The position numbers and the translations under genes are program-made. A stretch of 64,000 nt of DNA, taken from Corynebacterium sphenisci DSM 44792 (GTDB taxonomy: Bacteria > Actinomycetota > Actinomycetes > Mycobacteriales > Mycobacteriaceae). How positions within the stretch are numbered: the stretch's first letter is position 1; each line of letters begins with the position of its first letter. Location of the stretch: NCBI RefSeq assembly GCF_001941505.1, contig NZ_CP009248.1:1674001-1738000 (forward strand). Direction: 5' to 3'. Below, piece after piece: positions 19,205-27,216 of this stretch. The notes under the pieces are model-generated. The model did no database searches and was not told the DNA's origin. It saw only the letters and a program-made list of their open reading frames with translations.

Positions 19205-19840
19205 GTGCACTACAGCGTCACCCCGGTCAGCCGCGAGGTCCTGCGGCGCCGCATGCGCGAGGCCGTCGGCGTCTACGTCGACGCGATGGGCTACGCCCCC
19301 GCGATGATCGACGACCGCATCCGGGCCTGGACCGCCCACCAGCGCGAACCCGGCTGGGCGGCGGTCGCGGCGATCCTGCACCCCCCGGCGACGCCCGCCG
19401 CCGAGGCGGTCGCCCGCGCCGACTGCCCGATCGTGGGCGTCGCCTACTGTCATCACGGCACGACCCGGCAGTGGTGGCACCGGCAGGTCCGCGGCGGCCT
19501 CGCCGGCACCCGGCCGGTGTCGGAGATCCAGGCGCTGCTCGCCGACTACGTCGAACTCGCCGAAATCCACGTCGACCCCCGCCACCAGGGCCAGGGCCTG
19601 GGCCCCCGGATGCTGCGGCTGCTGCTCGCGGACCGCCCCGAGCCAAGGGTGCTGCTGTCCACCCCGGAGGCCGGGGCCGAGGGCAACCGGGCCTGGCGGC
19701 TCTACCGCTCCCTGGGCTTCGCCGACGTGCTGCGCGATTTCCGCTTCGCCGGGGATCCGCGGCCCTTCGCGGTGCTCGCCGCCGACCTGCCGCTGCCGGA
19801 GGCCCCCGGCCCCGCCGGCGCCCCGGGGGCGCGCCGATGA
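19205..19840 (+). CDS. GNAT-family N-acetyltransferase
   Basis: A 211-residue protein at the position of Rv2170. The acetyl-CoA binding region is visible as VELAEIHVDPRHQGQGLGPRML (Q/RxxGxG loop) followed by an alpha/beta segment with GNRAWRLYRSLGF, both typical of GNAT enzymes. The substrate is unknown; small-molecule or lysine acetylation is possible. A GTG start was chosen because it gives the family-like N-terminus. The frame stays open far upstream but without similarity. It overlaps the following lipoprotein gene as ATGA. Confidence 0.85.
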   Translation: MHYSVTPVSREVLRRRMREAVGVYVDAMGYAPAMIDDRIRAWTAHQREPGWAAVAAILHPPATPAAEAVARADCPIVGVAYCHHGTTRQWWHRQVRGGLAGTRPVSEIQALLADYVELAEIHVDPRHQGQGLGPRMLRLLLADRPEPRVLLSTPEAGAEGNRAWRLYRSLGFADVLRDFRFAGDPRPFAVLAADLPLPEAPGPAGAPGARR

Positions 19841-20472
19841 GCCCGCGGCGCCGGCTGGCGGCCGCCGCGCTGGCCCTGGCCGGGCTCGCCCCGGCCGGCT
19901 GCGTGGACGCGGAGGCCGATCTGGTGCTCGACGATCGGGGCGCGGTCACCGGCGGCATCGAGGTGATCGCCCCCGCCGGGCAGCGCGATCTCGGGGCCTG
20001 GCGGCCCCCGGCGCAGCTGGCCGACCGGGTGGATGCGACGGCGACCACCGTCGGGGACCGCGACGTGCTCTCGGTGACCGTGCGCGGGGTCGACTTCGCC
20101 GATTTCGCCACCGCGGTGGAGGAGGCCAGCGGCGGCGCGGTGCACGCCGAACTGGACCGTCCCGGCGCGGAGCCGGGCTCGCTCACCGGCCTCATCGACC
20201 TCGGCGGGCAGCCGGCGGCGCGGGTGCGCCTGGCGGTGGGCCTGCCCGACGGCGTCGACGGCAGCAACGGGGCGCTCGGCGGCGATGGCGCGGTGCGCTG
20301 GACCGCCGAGGGCGGCACCGCCACCCGGCTGTGGGCGGAGCTGCCGAGGCGGCCCGGCGGCGGCCGGGTGATCCTGCAGTGGGCGGCGATCCTGGCGCTG
20401 GCCGGGGCGGGCGCCGCCGCGGCGGCCTTCGCCTGGGCCGGCCGGGACCGCCGGGCCGCGCCGGGGGGCTAG
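19837..20472 (+). CDS. LppM-like lipoprotein (DUF3153 family)
   Basis: A 211-residue predicted lipoprotein at the Rv2171 (lppM) position. A signal peptide with a hydrophobic core (about 6-20) ends in a lipobox-like PAGC at about 19-22. A mostly beta extracytoplasmic domain follows, then a C-terminal transmembrane helix (about 180-200) and a basic end. LppM of M. tuberculosis has been linked to phagosome effects and lipomannan-like ligand binding; function here is unknown. Its stop codon overlaps the convergent metF-like stop by 4 bases. Confidence 0.75.
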   Translation: MSPRRRLAAAALALAGLAPAGCVDAEADLVLDDRGAVTGGIEVIAPAGQRDLGAWRPPAQLADRVDATATTVGDRDVLSVTVRGVDFADFATAVEEASGGAVHAELDRPGAEPGSLTGLIDLGGQPAARVRLAVGLPDGVDGSNGALGGDGAVRWTAEGGTATRLWAELPRRPGGGRVILQWAAILALAGAGAAAAAFAWAGRDRRAAPGG

Positions 20473-21458
20473 AAGCCGTCGCGCTGCATGGACTGGCCGC
20501 CGCCCCAGGCCGGCGCCATGCCCAGGTTGTGCAGCACCTCCTGGGTGGCGCGGGTGAAGTTCAGGGTCATGAAGTGCAGCCCCGGCACCCCCTCGGCGAT
20601 GAGCCGCTCCGCCATCTCGGTGGACACCTCGATGCCCACCTTGCGGATCTCGTCCCGGTTGGCCTCCTCATCGCCGGCGGCGGCGGCCAGCAGCCGCTCC
20701 TCCAGCCCGGCGGGCAGCTGGGAGCCGGACAGGCTCACCTGGCGGCGCAGCGAGCGCAGCGAGGTGATCGGCATCAGCCCCGGGATCACCGGCTTGGCCC
20801 CGTGCACCGGGTCCGCCGCGGCGAGCCGGTCGCGCAGCCGCAGGTAGTCCTCCACGTCGAAGAACATCTGGGTGATCGAGTACTCCGCCCCGCCGCGCAG
20901 CTTCGCCAGGGTGTGCCGGGTGTCCGCCTCCAGATCCGGGGCCCGGTAGTGGCCCTCCGGGAAGGAGGCGATGCCCATCTCGAAGCCGGCGAACTCCTCC
21001 TCGGCCCGGATCAGGTCGATGAGCTCGCTTGCGTAGGTCAGCCCGCCCGGGGTGGTCCGCCACTGCCCCAGCGGGTCCCCGGGCGGGTCCCCGCGCAGCA
21101 CCAGCAGATTGGTCAACCCCCGCCGGAGGTAGCCGCGCAGGATGCCGCGCAGCTCCGCCACGGTGTGGTCCACCAGGGTGAGGTGCACCAGGGTGGTCAG
21201 GGGCCGGCCGGCGAGGTCCTCGGCGACCCGCAGGGTGCGCGCCCGGGTGCCGCCGCCGGCGCCGTAGGTCACCGAGGCGAAGGCCGCGCCGAGATCGTGG
21301 AAGGCCTCCGCGGCCTCGAACAGGCGCCGCTCCGCGGCGTCGTCGCGCGGGGGCATGAACTCGACGGAGAACGGCACCGGGCCGGGCCCGGGCAGGCTCA
21401 GCGCCCGCCGGATCGGGACCTGCCGGCCGGGGACCGGGGACGGGGTCGAAGCGGACAT
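20469..21458 (-). CDS. metF: Methylenetetrahydrofolate reductase family protein (MetF-like)
   Basis: A 329-residue TIM-barrel protein of the 5,10-methylenetetrahydrofolate reductase family, which supplies methyl-THF for methionine synthesis. Motifs include FSVEFMPPRDD near the N-terminus, FASVTYGAGGGT, VLRGDPPGDP, the YSITQMFFD flavin-site segment and GLHFMTLN. It occupies the Rv2172c position; the mycobacterial protein there is a flavin-independent or divergent MTHFR, so cofactor use is uncertain. It is divergent from idsA with only 24 bp between starts. Confidence 0.88.
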   Translation of the reverse strand: MSASTPSPVPGRQVPIRRALSLPGPGPVPFSVEFMPPRDDAAERRLFEAAEAFHDLGAAFASVTYGAGGGTRARTLRVAEDLAGRPLTTLVHLTLVDHTVAELRGILRGYLRRGLTNLLVLRGDPPGDPLGQWRTTPGGLTYASELIDLIRAEEEFAGFEMGIASFPEGHYRAPDLEADTRHTLAKLRGGAEYSITQMFFDVEDYLRLRDRLAAADPVHGAKPVIPGLMPITSLRSLRRQVSLSGSQLPAGLEERLLAAAAGDEEANRDEIRKVGIEVSTEMAERLIAEGVPGLHFMTLNFTRATQEVLHNLGMAPAWGGGQSMQRDGF

Positions 21459-21470
21459 GTCCGCCTACCT

Positions 21471-21476
21471 TAATAT
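21471..21476 (+). promoter_or_regulatory. -10 element of the idsA-crtI-mptA-crtB operon
   Basis: TAATAT ends 6 bases before the idsA ATG, which predicts a leaderless message. The same AT-rich stretch, read on the other strand, lies just upstream of the metF-like gene, so both genes share a 24-bp control region. Confidence 0.55.
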
Positions 21477-21482
21477 GGGGCC

Positions 21483-22583
21483 ATGCCCGCACCGCGCATT
21501 TCCCCCGGCCTGGCCCCCGGCGAGGTCCCCGGGGCCGTCACCGAGGAGCTCCGCGATTTCCTGGAGTCGCGCCGCGCCGCGGTGGCCCGGGTCGATCCGC
21601 GGTTCACCGCCGTGTTCGAGGCCCTGGCGGAGTTCACCCTGGAGGGCGGCAAGCGGGTGCGCCCGGCCTTCGCCTGGGCCGGCTGGCTCGGCGCCGGCGG
21701 CGCCGCCGGCGAGGAGGATCCGGCCGCGGTGTTCCGCGCGCTGTGCGCCCTGGAGCTGGTGCAGGCCTGCGCGCTCATCCACGACGACATCATCGACGCC
21801 TCGGACACCCGCCGCGGCCGGCCCACCGTGCACCGCCGCTTCGAGCTGGCGCACGCCAACGCCGGCTGGCGCGGCGACGCCGCCCGCTACGGCCAGGCGA
21901 TCGCGATCATCGCCGGGGACGTCGCCCTGGCCTGGTCCGATGATCTGCTGCACGAGTCCGGCCTGAGCGCCGCGGCGCTGGCCCGGGCCCGCCGGCCCTG
22001 GTCGGAGATGCGCACCGAGGTCCTCGGCGGGCAGGTGCTCGACATCACCGCGGAGAACTCCGGGGAGGGCGGGGTCGCCGTCGCCGAGCGGATCAACCTG
22101 TTCAAGACCGCCGCCTACACCGTGGAGCGGCCGCTGCACATCGGCGCCGCGATCGCCGGGGCGGGTCCGGAGATCATCGACGCCTACCGGGTCTTCGGCC
22201 GCGAGATCGGGATCGCCTTCCAGCTGCGCGATGACCAGCTCGGCGTCTTCGGCGACGCGGAGGTCACCGGCAAACCCGCCGGCGATGATCTGCGGGAGGG
22301 CAAGCGCACCGTGCTGGTGGCCACCGCCCTGGACCGGCTGGCCGGCTCCGACCCGGCCGCCGCCCGGGAGCTGGACTCCCGGCTGGGCCGGGTGCGCGAG
22401 GCCGCGGACATCGACCGGCTCACCCGGATCATCGTCGACTCGGGGGCGGCGGAGGCGATGGAGGCCGAGATCGCCGAGCGCACCCGCCGGGCGCTGGCCA
22501 GCCTCGGCCGGGCCCCGATCGAGCCGGCGCACCGGGGGCTGCTGGAGCGGCTCGCGCACCAGGTGACGGTGAGGTCGCTGTGA
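21483..22583 (+). CDS. idsA: Polyprenyl (geranylgeranyl) diphosphate synthase
   Basis: Condenses isopentenyl diphosphate with allylic diphosphates. The 366-residue protein has the first aspartate-rich motif DDIID at about 101-105 and the second motif DDQLG at about 249-253, plus GGKRVRP and GEAF-type segments usual in trans-prenyltransferases. It is the Rv2173/idsA family member. Because crtI and crtB follow in the same operon, geranylgeranyl diphosphate for phytoene synthesis is the likely product. The chain length is not proven by sequence. Confidence 0.93.
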   Translation: MPAPRISPGLAPGEVPGAVTEELRDFLESRRAAVARVDPRFTAVFEALAEFTLEGGKRVRPAFAWAGWLGAGGAAGEEDPAAVFRALCALELVQACALIHDDIIDASDTRRGRPTVHRRFELAHANAGWRGDAARYGQAIAIIAGDVALAWSDDLLHESGLSAAALARARRPWSEMRTEVLGGQVLDITAENSGEGGVAVAERINLFKTAAYTVERPLHIGAAIAGAGPEIIDAYRVFGREIGIAFQLRDDQLGVFGDAEVTGKPAGDDLREGKRTVLVATALDRLAGSDPAAARELDSRLGRVREAADIDRLTRIIVDSGAAEAMEAEIAERTRRALASLGRAPIEPAHRGLLERLAHQVTVRSL

Positions 22584-24166
22584 GCCTGCGCCGGGTGCCG
22601 GGCCGCCGGGAGCGGGTCCTCGTCATCGGCGCGGGCCTGTCCGGCCTGGCCGCCGCGCTGCACCTGCTCGGCGACGGCCGGCGGGTCACCGTGGTGGAGG
22701 CCGCCGACCACGTCGGCGGCCGCTGCGCCACTGAGCGGATCGCCGCCCCCGGGGCCCCGGCGCTGCGCTACGACACCGGCGCCAGCGTGCTCACCATGCC
22801 GGATCTCGTCGATCGCGCCCTGGCCGCGGCGGGGCTCACCGCCGCCGAGGTCGATCCCGCGTTCGCCTGGGCGCCGGTGGCCCCCGCCTACCTGGCCCGC
22901 TACGCCGACGGCCGGGAGATCGCGGTGCCCGGCGCGGACCCGGCCGGCCTCGCCGGGGCCGCCCGGGCCTTCGCCGCCGCCGGCGGGGGCGATGGCGCGG
23001 CCGCCGCGGCCGGGGTCGCCGATCTCGCCGGGCTGCTGCGCCGGATGCACGACGCCGCCTTCGACTCCTTCATGGCCCGCTCCTACGACTCCCCGCTGGA
23101 CATGGTCGCCGGCCCCGCCGCCCGCCGGGATCTGCTGCGCCTGGCCCGGCTCGGCGGCTTCGGCTCCCTGGGCCGGCTCGCCCGGCGCCGGGTGGGCGAC
23201 GCCGATCTGGCCCGGCTGTTCAGCTTCCAGGCCCTCTACGCCGGGGTCGCCCCGGACGCCGCCCGCGCCGTCTACGGGGTGATCGCGCATATGGACACCG
23301 GCCTGGGCGTGCACTACCCGGTGGCCTCGGCCGCCGGCTCCGGCGCCGGGGCGGTGCCGGAGCTGATGGCCGCCGCGGTGCGCCGCGCCGGCGGGGAGAT
23401 CCGCACCTCCGCCCCGGTGACCGCCCTGGTCCGCGACACCGCCGGGGAGGTCGTCGCCGCCGAGATCGGCGGGGCCGAACCGCACCGGATCGCCTGCGAT
23501 GCGGCGGTGGCCACCGTGGACCGGCCGATCGTCGAGGACTGGCTGGGGCTGCGGCCCCGCCGCGGCCTGCGCTGGTCGCCCTCGGCGGTGGTCGCCCACG
23601 GCGCGGTGCCGGTGGCGCTCACCCGGGACTGGCCGGCGGCGCACCACCTGATCTCCTTCGGCCGGCGCTGGGCGGCCACCTTCGCCGAGATCTGCGCCCC
23701 GCGCGGCGGGCGGCTCATGGGCGATCCCTCGCTGCTGGTGACCCGGCCGGCGGTCACCGCCCCCGACCGGGTGGTGGACGGCCACGAGCCGGTGAGCGTG
23801 CTCGCCCCGGCGCCGAACCTGGACTCCGCGCCCCTGGACTGGGGCCCGCTGGCCGAACGCTACGTCGCCGAACTCGCCGGCGTCCTCGAGGATCGGGGGC
23901 TGACCGGGCTGCGCGGGGGCTGGCGGGTCGGCCGGGTGGACACCCCGGCGACCTGGGCGGCGGCCGGGATGGGCGCCGGCTCCCCCTTCGGGCTGGCGCA
24001 CCTGTTCCGGCAGACCGGGCCCTTCCGGCCCCGCAACCTGCACCCGGCGTGGCCGGCGAACCTGGTCGCCGCCGGGTCCACCACCGTGCCCGGGGTGGGC
24101 GTGCCCACGGTGCTCATTTCCGGGGCGCTGGCCGCCGGCCGGCTCGGCTGCGGGGGCCCGCGATGA
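22580..24166 (+). CDS. crtI: Phytoene desaturase-family carotenoid oxidoreductase
   Basis: FAD-dependent oxidoreductase of 528 residues. The N-terminal dinucleotide fold reads GAGLSGLAAALHLL and ends in VVEAADHVGGR. The C-terminal FAD-contacting segment STTVPGVGVPTVLISG is typical of the CrtI family. It probably introduces double bases of desaturation into phytoene made by the neighbouring CrtB; a related desaturase, ketolase or isomerase role cannot be excluded. The GTG start overlaps the idsA stop (GTGA) and its own stop overlaps the mptA ATG. Confidence 0.85.
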   Translation: MSLRRVPGRRERVLVIGAGLSGLAAALHLLGDGRRVTVVEAADHVGGRCATERIAAPGAPALRYDTGASVLTMPDLVDRALAAAGLTAAEVDPAFAWAPVAPAYLARYADGREIAVPGADPAGLAGAARAFAAAGGGDGAAAAAGVADLAGLLRRMHDAAFDSFMARSYDSPLDMVAGPAARRDLLRLARLGGFGSLGRLARRRVGDADLARLFSFQALYAGVAPDAARAVYGVIAHMDTGLGVHYPVASAAGSGAGAVPELMAAAVRRAGGEIRTSAPVTALVRDTAGEVVAAEIGGAEPHRIACDAAVATVDRPIVEDWLGLRPRRGLRWSPSAVVAHGAVPVALTRDWPAAHHLISFGRRWAATFAEICAPRGGRLMGDPSLLVTRPAVTAPDRVVDGHEPVSVLAPAPNLDSAPLDWGPLAERYVAELAGVLEDRGLTGLRGGWRVGRVDTPATWAAAGMGAGSPFGLAHLFRQTGPFRPRNLHPAWPANLVAAGSTTVPGVGVPTVLISGALAAGRLGCGGPR

Positions 24167-25776
24167 GCGCGCCCGCCGGGATCGGGCCCCGGGCCCGCCG
24201 CGTCCTCGCCGACCCGGCGCCGCTCGGCGCCGCCGGGGCCGCGCTCATCGCGGTGGGCTCCTACGGCGCCGGGGCGACCCGCTACCGCGGCGGCGTGGTG
24301 GAGGCCCTCGGGATGCGCTGGATCACCTACGGGCACGGCTTCGCCGCCTTCGAGACCCTGATCTGGGCCGGCGTGGCCGCCCTGCTGGTGGCCTGGCTGC
24401 GCGCCGGCCGGGCCCTGGTGTGGGCCCCCGGGCCGGAGCCGGCCCCGCCCGCGGCCCGGCTGGCCCGGGTACGCCGGCTGGTGGCCTGGTGGGCGGGGCC
24501 GCTGGCCCTGGCCGGGCCGGTGTTCTCCCGGGACGTGTACTCCTACCTCATGCAGGGCGCCATGGTGCGCGACGGCTACGACCCCTACACCCAGGGCGCG
24601 GCGGTCAACCCGGGCCCGATGCTGCTGGAGGTCTCCGCCGACTGGCGCAACACCACCACCCCCTACGGGCCGCTGCACCTGGGCATCGGCAAGTGGATCA
24701 CCGCCGCCGTCGGCGACAGCGTCGGCGTCGGGGTGATCGCCTTCCGGCTGCTCGCCCTGGCCGGCTTCGCCGCGATCGTCTGGGCCGCGCCCCGGATCGC
24801 GCGGGCCCTGGGCGGCAACCCGGCCCTGGCGCTGTGGCTGGGCCCGCTGAACCCGCTGGTGCTGCTGCACCTGGTCGGCGGCATGCACAATGAGGCGCTG
24901 ATGGTGGGCCTGGTCTCCCTGGCCACGGTCGCCGCCCTGGAGCTGCCCCGGCGGCGCGGCGCGGCGCTGGCCGCGGCGCTGGTCGGCGTGGCGGTGTCGC
25001 TGAAGGCCACCGCGGTCATCGCGCTGCCCTTCCTGGTGTGGGTGGCGCTGACCCGCCGGGCCCCGCTGCCGGGCCTGCGCGACGCGCTCCGCCGGCTGCC
25101 GGGGCTGCTCGCCGCGGGTCTGGGCATGACCGGGCTGGCCGTGGCGGTGCTCGCCGCGGTGACCTGGGCCACCGGCACCAGCTGGGGCTGGGTGGGCGAG
25201 CTCAGCGGCAACACCAAGGTGGTCAACCCGCTGGCCGCGCCCAGCGCGGTGGCCGGGATCATCTCCGGGGTGATGGCCTGGATCGACGATTCGGTGACCT
25301 TCAACGTGGTGGTGGCCGTCACCCGGCGGATCTCGGCGGTGCTCATGCTCGCCGGCCTGGTCGCCACCTGGGTGCTGTTCCGGGCCACCCCCCGGCGCAA
25401 CATCGCCGGCAGCTGCGCCGCCTACGGGGTGATGGTGGTGTTCAACGCGGTGACCCTGCCCTGGTACTACGCCTCGCTGCTGGTGCCGCTGGGCGCGGTG
25501 CGCCCGCCCCGGTGGGTGAGCCTGGGCGCGGTGGGCGCCACCGTGCTGCTCTGCCTGTCCTTCGCCGGCGGCGGCAACAACCGCCTCTACGAGCCGCTGT
25601 GGATGATCCTGGTCACCCTCGCCGCGATCGCGGCGGTGCGCTGGCTGGACACCGGCTCCCTCCGCCCGCCGCGGTCCCGGCTCCCCGGGGGCGGGGGCCC
25701 CGCGGATCCGGCCGCGCCCGCCGGCGGGGCCGGCTCCCCCACCGCCGCGGCCGGGTCCGGGGAGGCGCCGCGATGA
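24163..25776 (+). CDS. mptA: Alpha-(1->6)-mannopyranosyltransferase MptA (GT-C family)
   Basis: A 537-residue multi-pass membrane protein that uses polyprenyl-phosphate mannose to extend the lipomannan backbone on the periplasmic side. At least ten hydrophobic helices are visible. The GT-C catalytic-type acidic motif in the first loop reads FSRDVYSYLMQG, followed by DGYDPYTQG and NTTTPYGPLHL, all typical of MptA/MptB. The Rv2174 position (after idsA) supports MptA. The ATG overlaps the crtI stop and the stop overlaps the crtB ATG, so it sits inside a carotenoid operon. The last 40 residues are Pro/Gly/Ala rich. Confidence 0.9.
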   Translation: MSAPAGIGPRARRVLADPAPLGAAGAALIAVGSYGAGATRYRGGVVEALGMRWITYGHGFAAFETLIWAGVAALLVAWLRAGRALVWAPGPEPAPPAARLARVRRLVAWWAGPLALAGPVFSRDVYSYLMQGAMVRDGYDPYTQGAAVNPGPMLLEVSADWRNTTTPYGPLHLGIGKWITAAVGDSVGVGVIAFRLLALAGFAAIVWAAPRIARALGGNPALALWLGPLNPLVLLHLVGGMHNEALMVGLVSLATVAALELPRRRGAALAAALVGVAVSLKATAVIALPFLVWVALTRRAPLPGLRDALRRLPGLLAAGLGMTGLAVAVLAAVTWATGTSWGWVGELSGNTKVVNPLAAPSAVAGIISGVMAWIDDSVTFNVVVAVTRRISAVLMLAGLVATWVLFRATPRRNIAGSCAAYGVMVVFNAVTLPWYYASLLVPLGAVRPPRWVSLGAVGATVLLCLSFAGGGNNRLYEPLWMILVTLAAIAAVRWLDTGSLRPPRSRLPGGGGPADPAAPAGGAGSPTAAAGSGEAPR

Positions 25777-26768
25777 GGCTCTCCCCCGGCCGGCTCGCCG
25801 AGGCGCAGCGGCTCTGCCGCGGCATCACCGAGGCCAATGGCCGCACCTACGCCCTGGCCACCCGGCTGCTCACCCCCGGCCGGCGCCGCGCGGTGTGGGC
25901 GCTCTACGCCTGGGCGCGGGTGGTCGACGACATCGTCGACGGCCCCGGCGCCGCCGACCCGGCCGCCGCCGCGGGGCGGGTGCGGGCCCTGCACGCGGGC
26001 CTGCGCGCCTTCCTCGGCGATCCCCGCGGGGACCTGTCCGGAATCGAGCCCGGCGGCCGGGAGTGGCTGGTGCTCGGCGCCGCCGCGCACGAGATCCGGC
26101 ACTGGGGGATCGACCCGTCGCTGATCGAGGATTTCGTGGCCTCGATGCTCATGGACGTGCCCGGCGCCGCCGAGCACCGGGACCGCTACGCCGACTGGGC
26201 GCAGCTGGCGGAGTACATGTGGGGCTCCGCGGCGGTGATCGGGCTGCAGCTGCTGCCGGTGCTGGGCACCCGGGTGCCGGCCGCCGAGGCCGCCCCGCAT
26301 GCGGTGGCCCTCGGCGAGGCCTTCCAGGTGACGAACTTCCTGCGCGACGTGGCCGAGGACCTGGACCGGGGCCGGATCTACCTGCCGATGGCGGAGTGGG
26401 CGGCCTTCGGGGTGGACGAGGCGATGCTCGCCGACTGCGCCGCGCGCGGGGCGGCCACCGCGGAGGTGGTCGCCGCGATGCGGCATTTCGCGGCCGTGAA
26501 CCGGGCCCAGTACCGGCGGGCGGATCCGGGGGTGCCGATGCTCACCGCCCCGGGCCGGCAGACCGTGCGCACCGCCCGGGTGCTCTACGGCGGGATCCTG
26601 GACCGCCTCGCCGAGCAGGGCCACGACCCCTTCGCCGGGCGGGCGGTGGTGCCCCCGGTTCGCCGGCTGGCCACGGCGCTGCCGCAGGCGGCCGCGGCCT
26701 CGGCGGCGGTGGCCGGCTCCGCGGCCGGCCGGGGCCTGGGCCGGCTCGGCGCGCTGCTGCGCGGCTGA
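25773..26768 (+). CDS. crtB: Phytoene synthase
   Basis: Squalene/phytoene synthase family enzyme (331 residues) that joins two geranylgeranyl diphosphates to phytoene. The first aspartate motif DDIVD is at about 52-56. The second signature NFLRDVAEDLDRGRIYLP is intact, as is YMWGSAAVIG. It is the last gene of the idsA-crtI-mptA-crtB operon (ATGA overlap). The final 35 residues are low-complexity Ala/Gly. Confidence 0.92.
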   Translation: MRLSPGRLAEAQRLCRGITEANGRTYALATRLLTPGRRRAVWALYAWARVVDDIVDGPGAADPAAAAGRVRALHAGLRAFLGDPRGDLSGIEPGGREWLVLGAAAHEIRHWGIDPSLIEDFVASMLMDVPGAAEHRDRYADWAQLAEYMWGSAAVIGLQLLPVLGTRVPAAEAAPHAVALGEAFQVTNFLRDVAEDLDRGRIYLPMAEWAAFGVDEAMLADCAARGAATAEVVAAMRHFAAVNRAQYRRADPGVPMLTAPGRQTVRTARVLYGGILDRLAEQGHDPFAGRAVVPPVRRLATALPQAAAASAAVAGSAAGRGLGRLGALLRG

Positions 26769-26785
26769 GCCGGCCCAGGCCGGCG

Positions 26786-27151
26786 CTAGAGCGCCATCGC
26801 CTGGGCGCGGCGGCGCACCTCCCGGGCGAGATGGCCGTGCAGCGCGTCCACCGGCCGGCCCGGCAGGGAGTCGTCCTCGGCGAAGAGCCAGCGCAGCATC
26901 TCCTCCGGGGAATGGCCCCCGTCGTGCAGCAGCGCCAGCACCCCGGGCACGAAGCGGTTGACCCCGTCGTCGTCGAGGAAGGCCGCGGGCACCCGCGGCA
27001 CCCCCTCGCGGGTCACCGCCACCAGGCGGCCCTCCTGGAGCAGCGCGTGCACCCGGGTGACCGGCGCCCCCAGCCGCCCGGCGACGGCGGGCAGGTCCAG
27101 GGTGGGTTCGGCGGGGTCGAGGACGTCGGCGCAGGCTGGGATCTTCTTCAC
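26786..27151 (-). CDS. Rv2175c-type winged-helix DNA-binding protein
   Basis: A 121-residue protein of the Rv2175c family, a DNA-binding protein that in M. tuberculosis is a substrate of the adjacent kinase PknL. A helix-turn-helix-like segment (LDLPAVAGRLGAPVTRVHALLQEGRLVAV, about 18-46) leads the protein; the C-terminal half holds FVPGVLALLHDGG and a basic helix. The GTG start follows TAGCAT by 7 bases, suggesting a leaderless mRNA. It is divergent from pknL with 65 bp between. Confidence 0.87.
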   Translation of the reverse strand: MKKIPACADVLDPAEPTLDLPAVAGRLGAPVTRVHALLQEGRLVAVTREGVPRVPAAFLDDDGVNRFVPGVLALLHDGGHSPEEMLRWLFAEDDSLPGRPVDALHGHLAREVRRRAQAMAL

Positions 27152-27158
27152 GGCCGCG

Positions 27159-27164
27159 ATGCTA
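27159..27164 (-). promoter_or_regulatory. -10 element of the Rv2175c-like gene
   Basis: Minus-strand TAGCAT, 7 bases before the GTG start, with no Shine-Dalgarno between. Confidence 0.5.
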
Positions 27165-27216
27165 CCCGGCGCCGGGGCACTGGCCCCGCGACGGCGGCCT
27201 CGGCCATACTGGGCGG

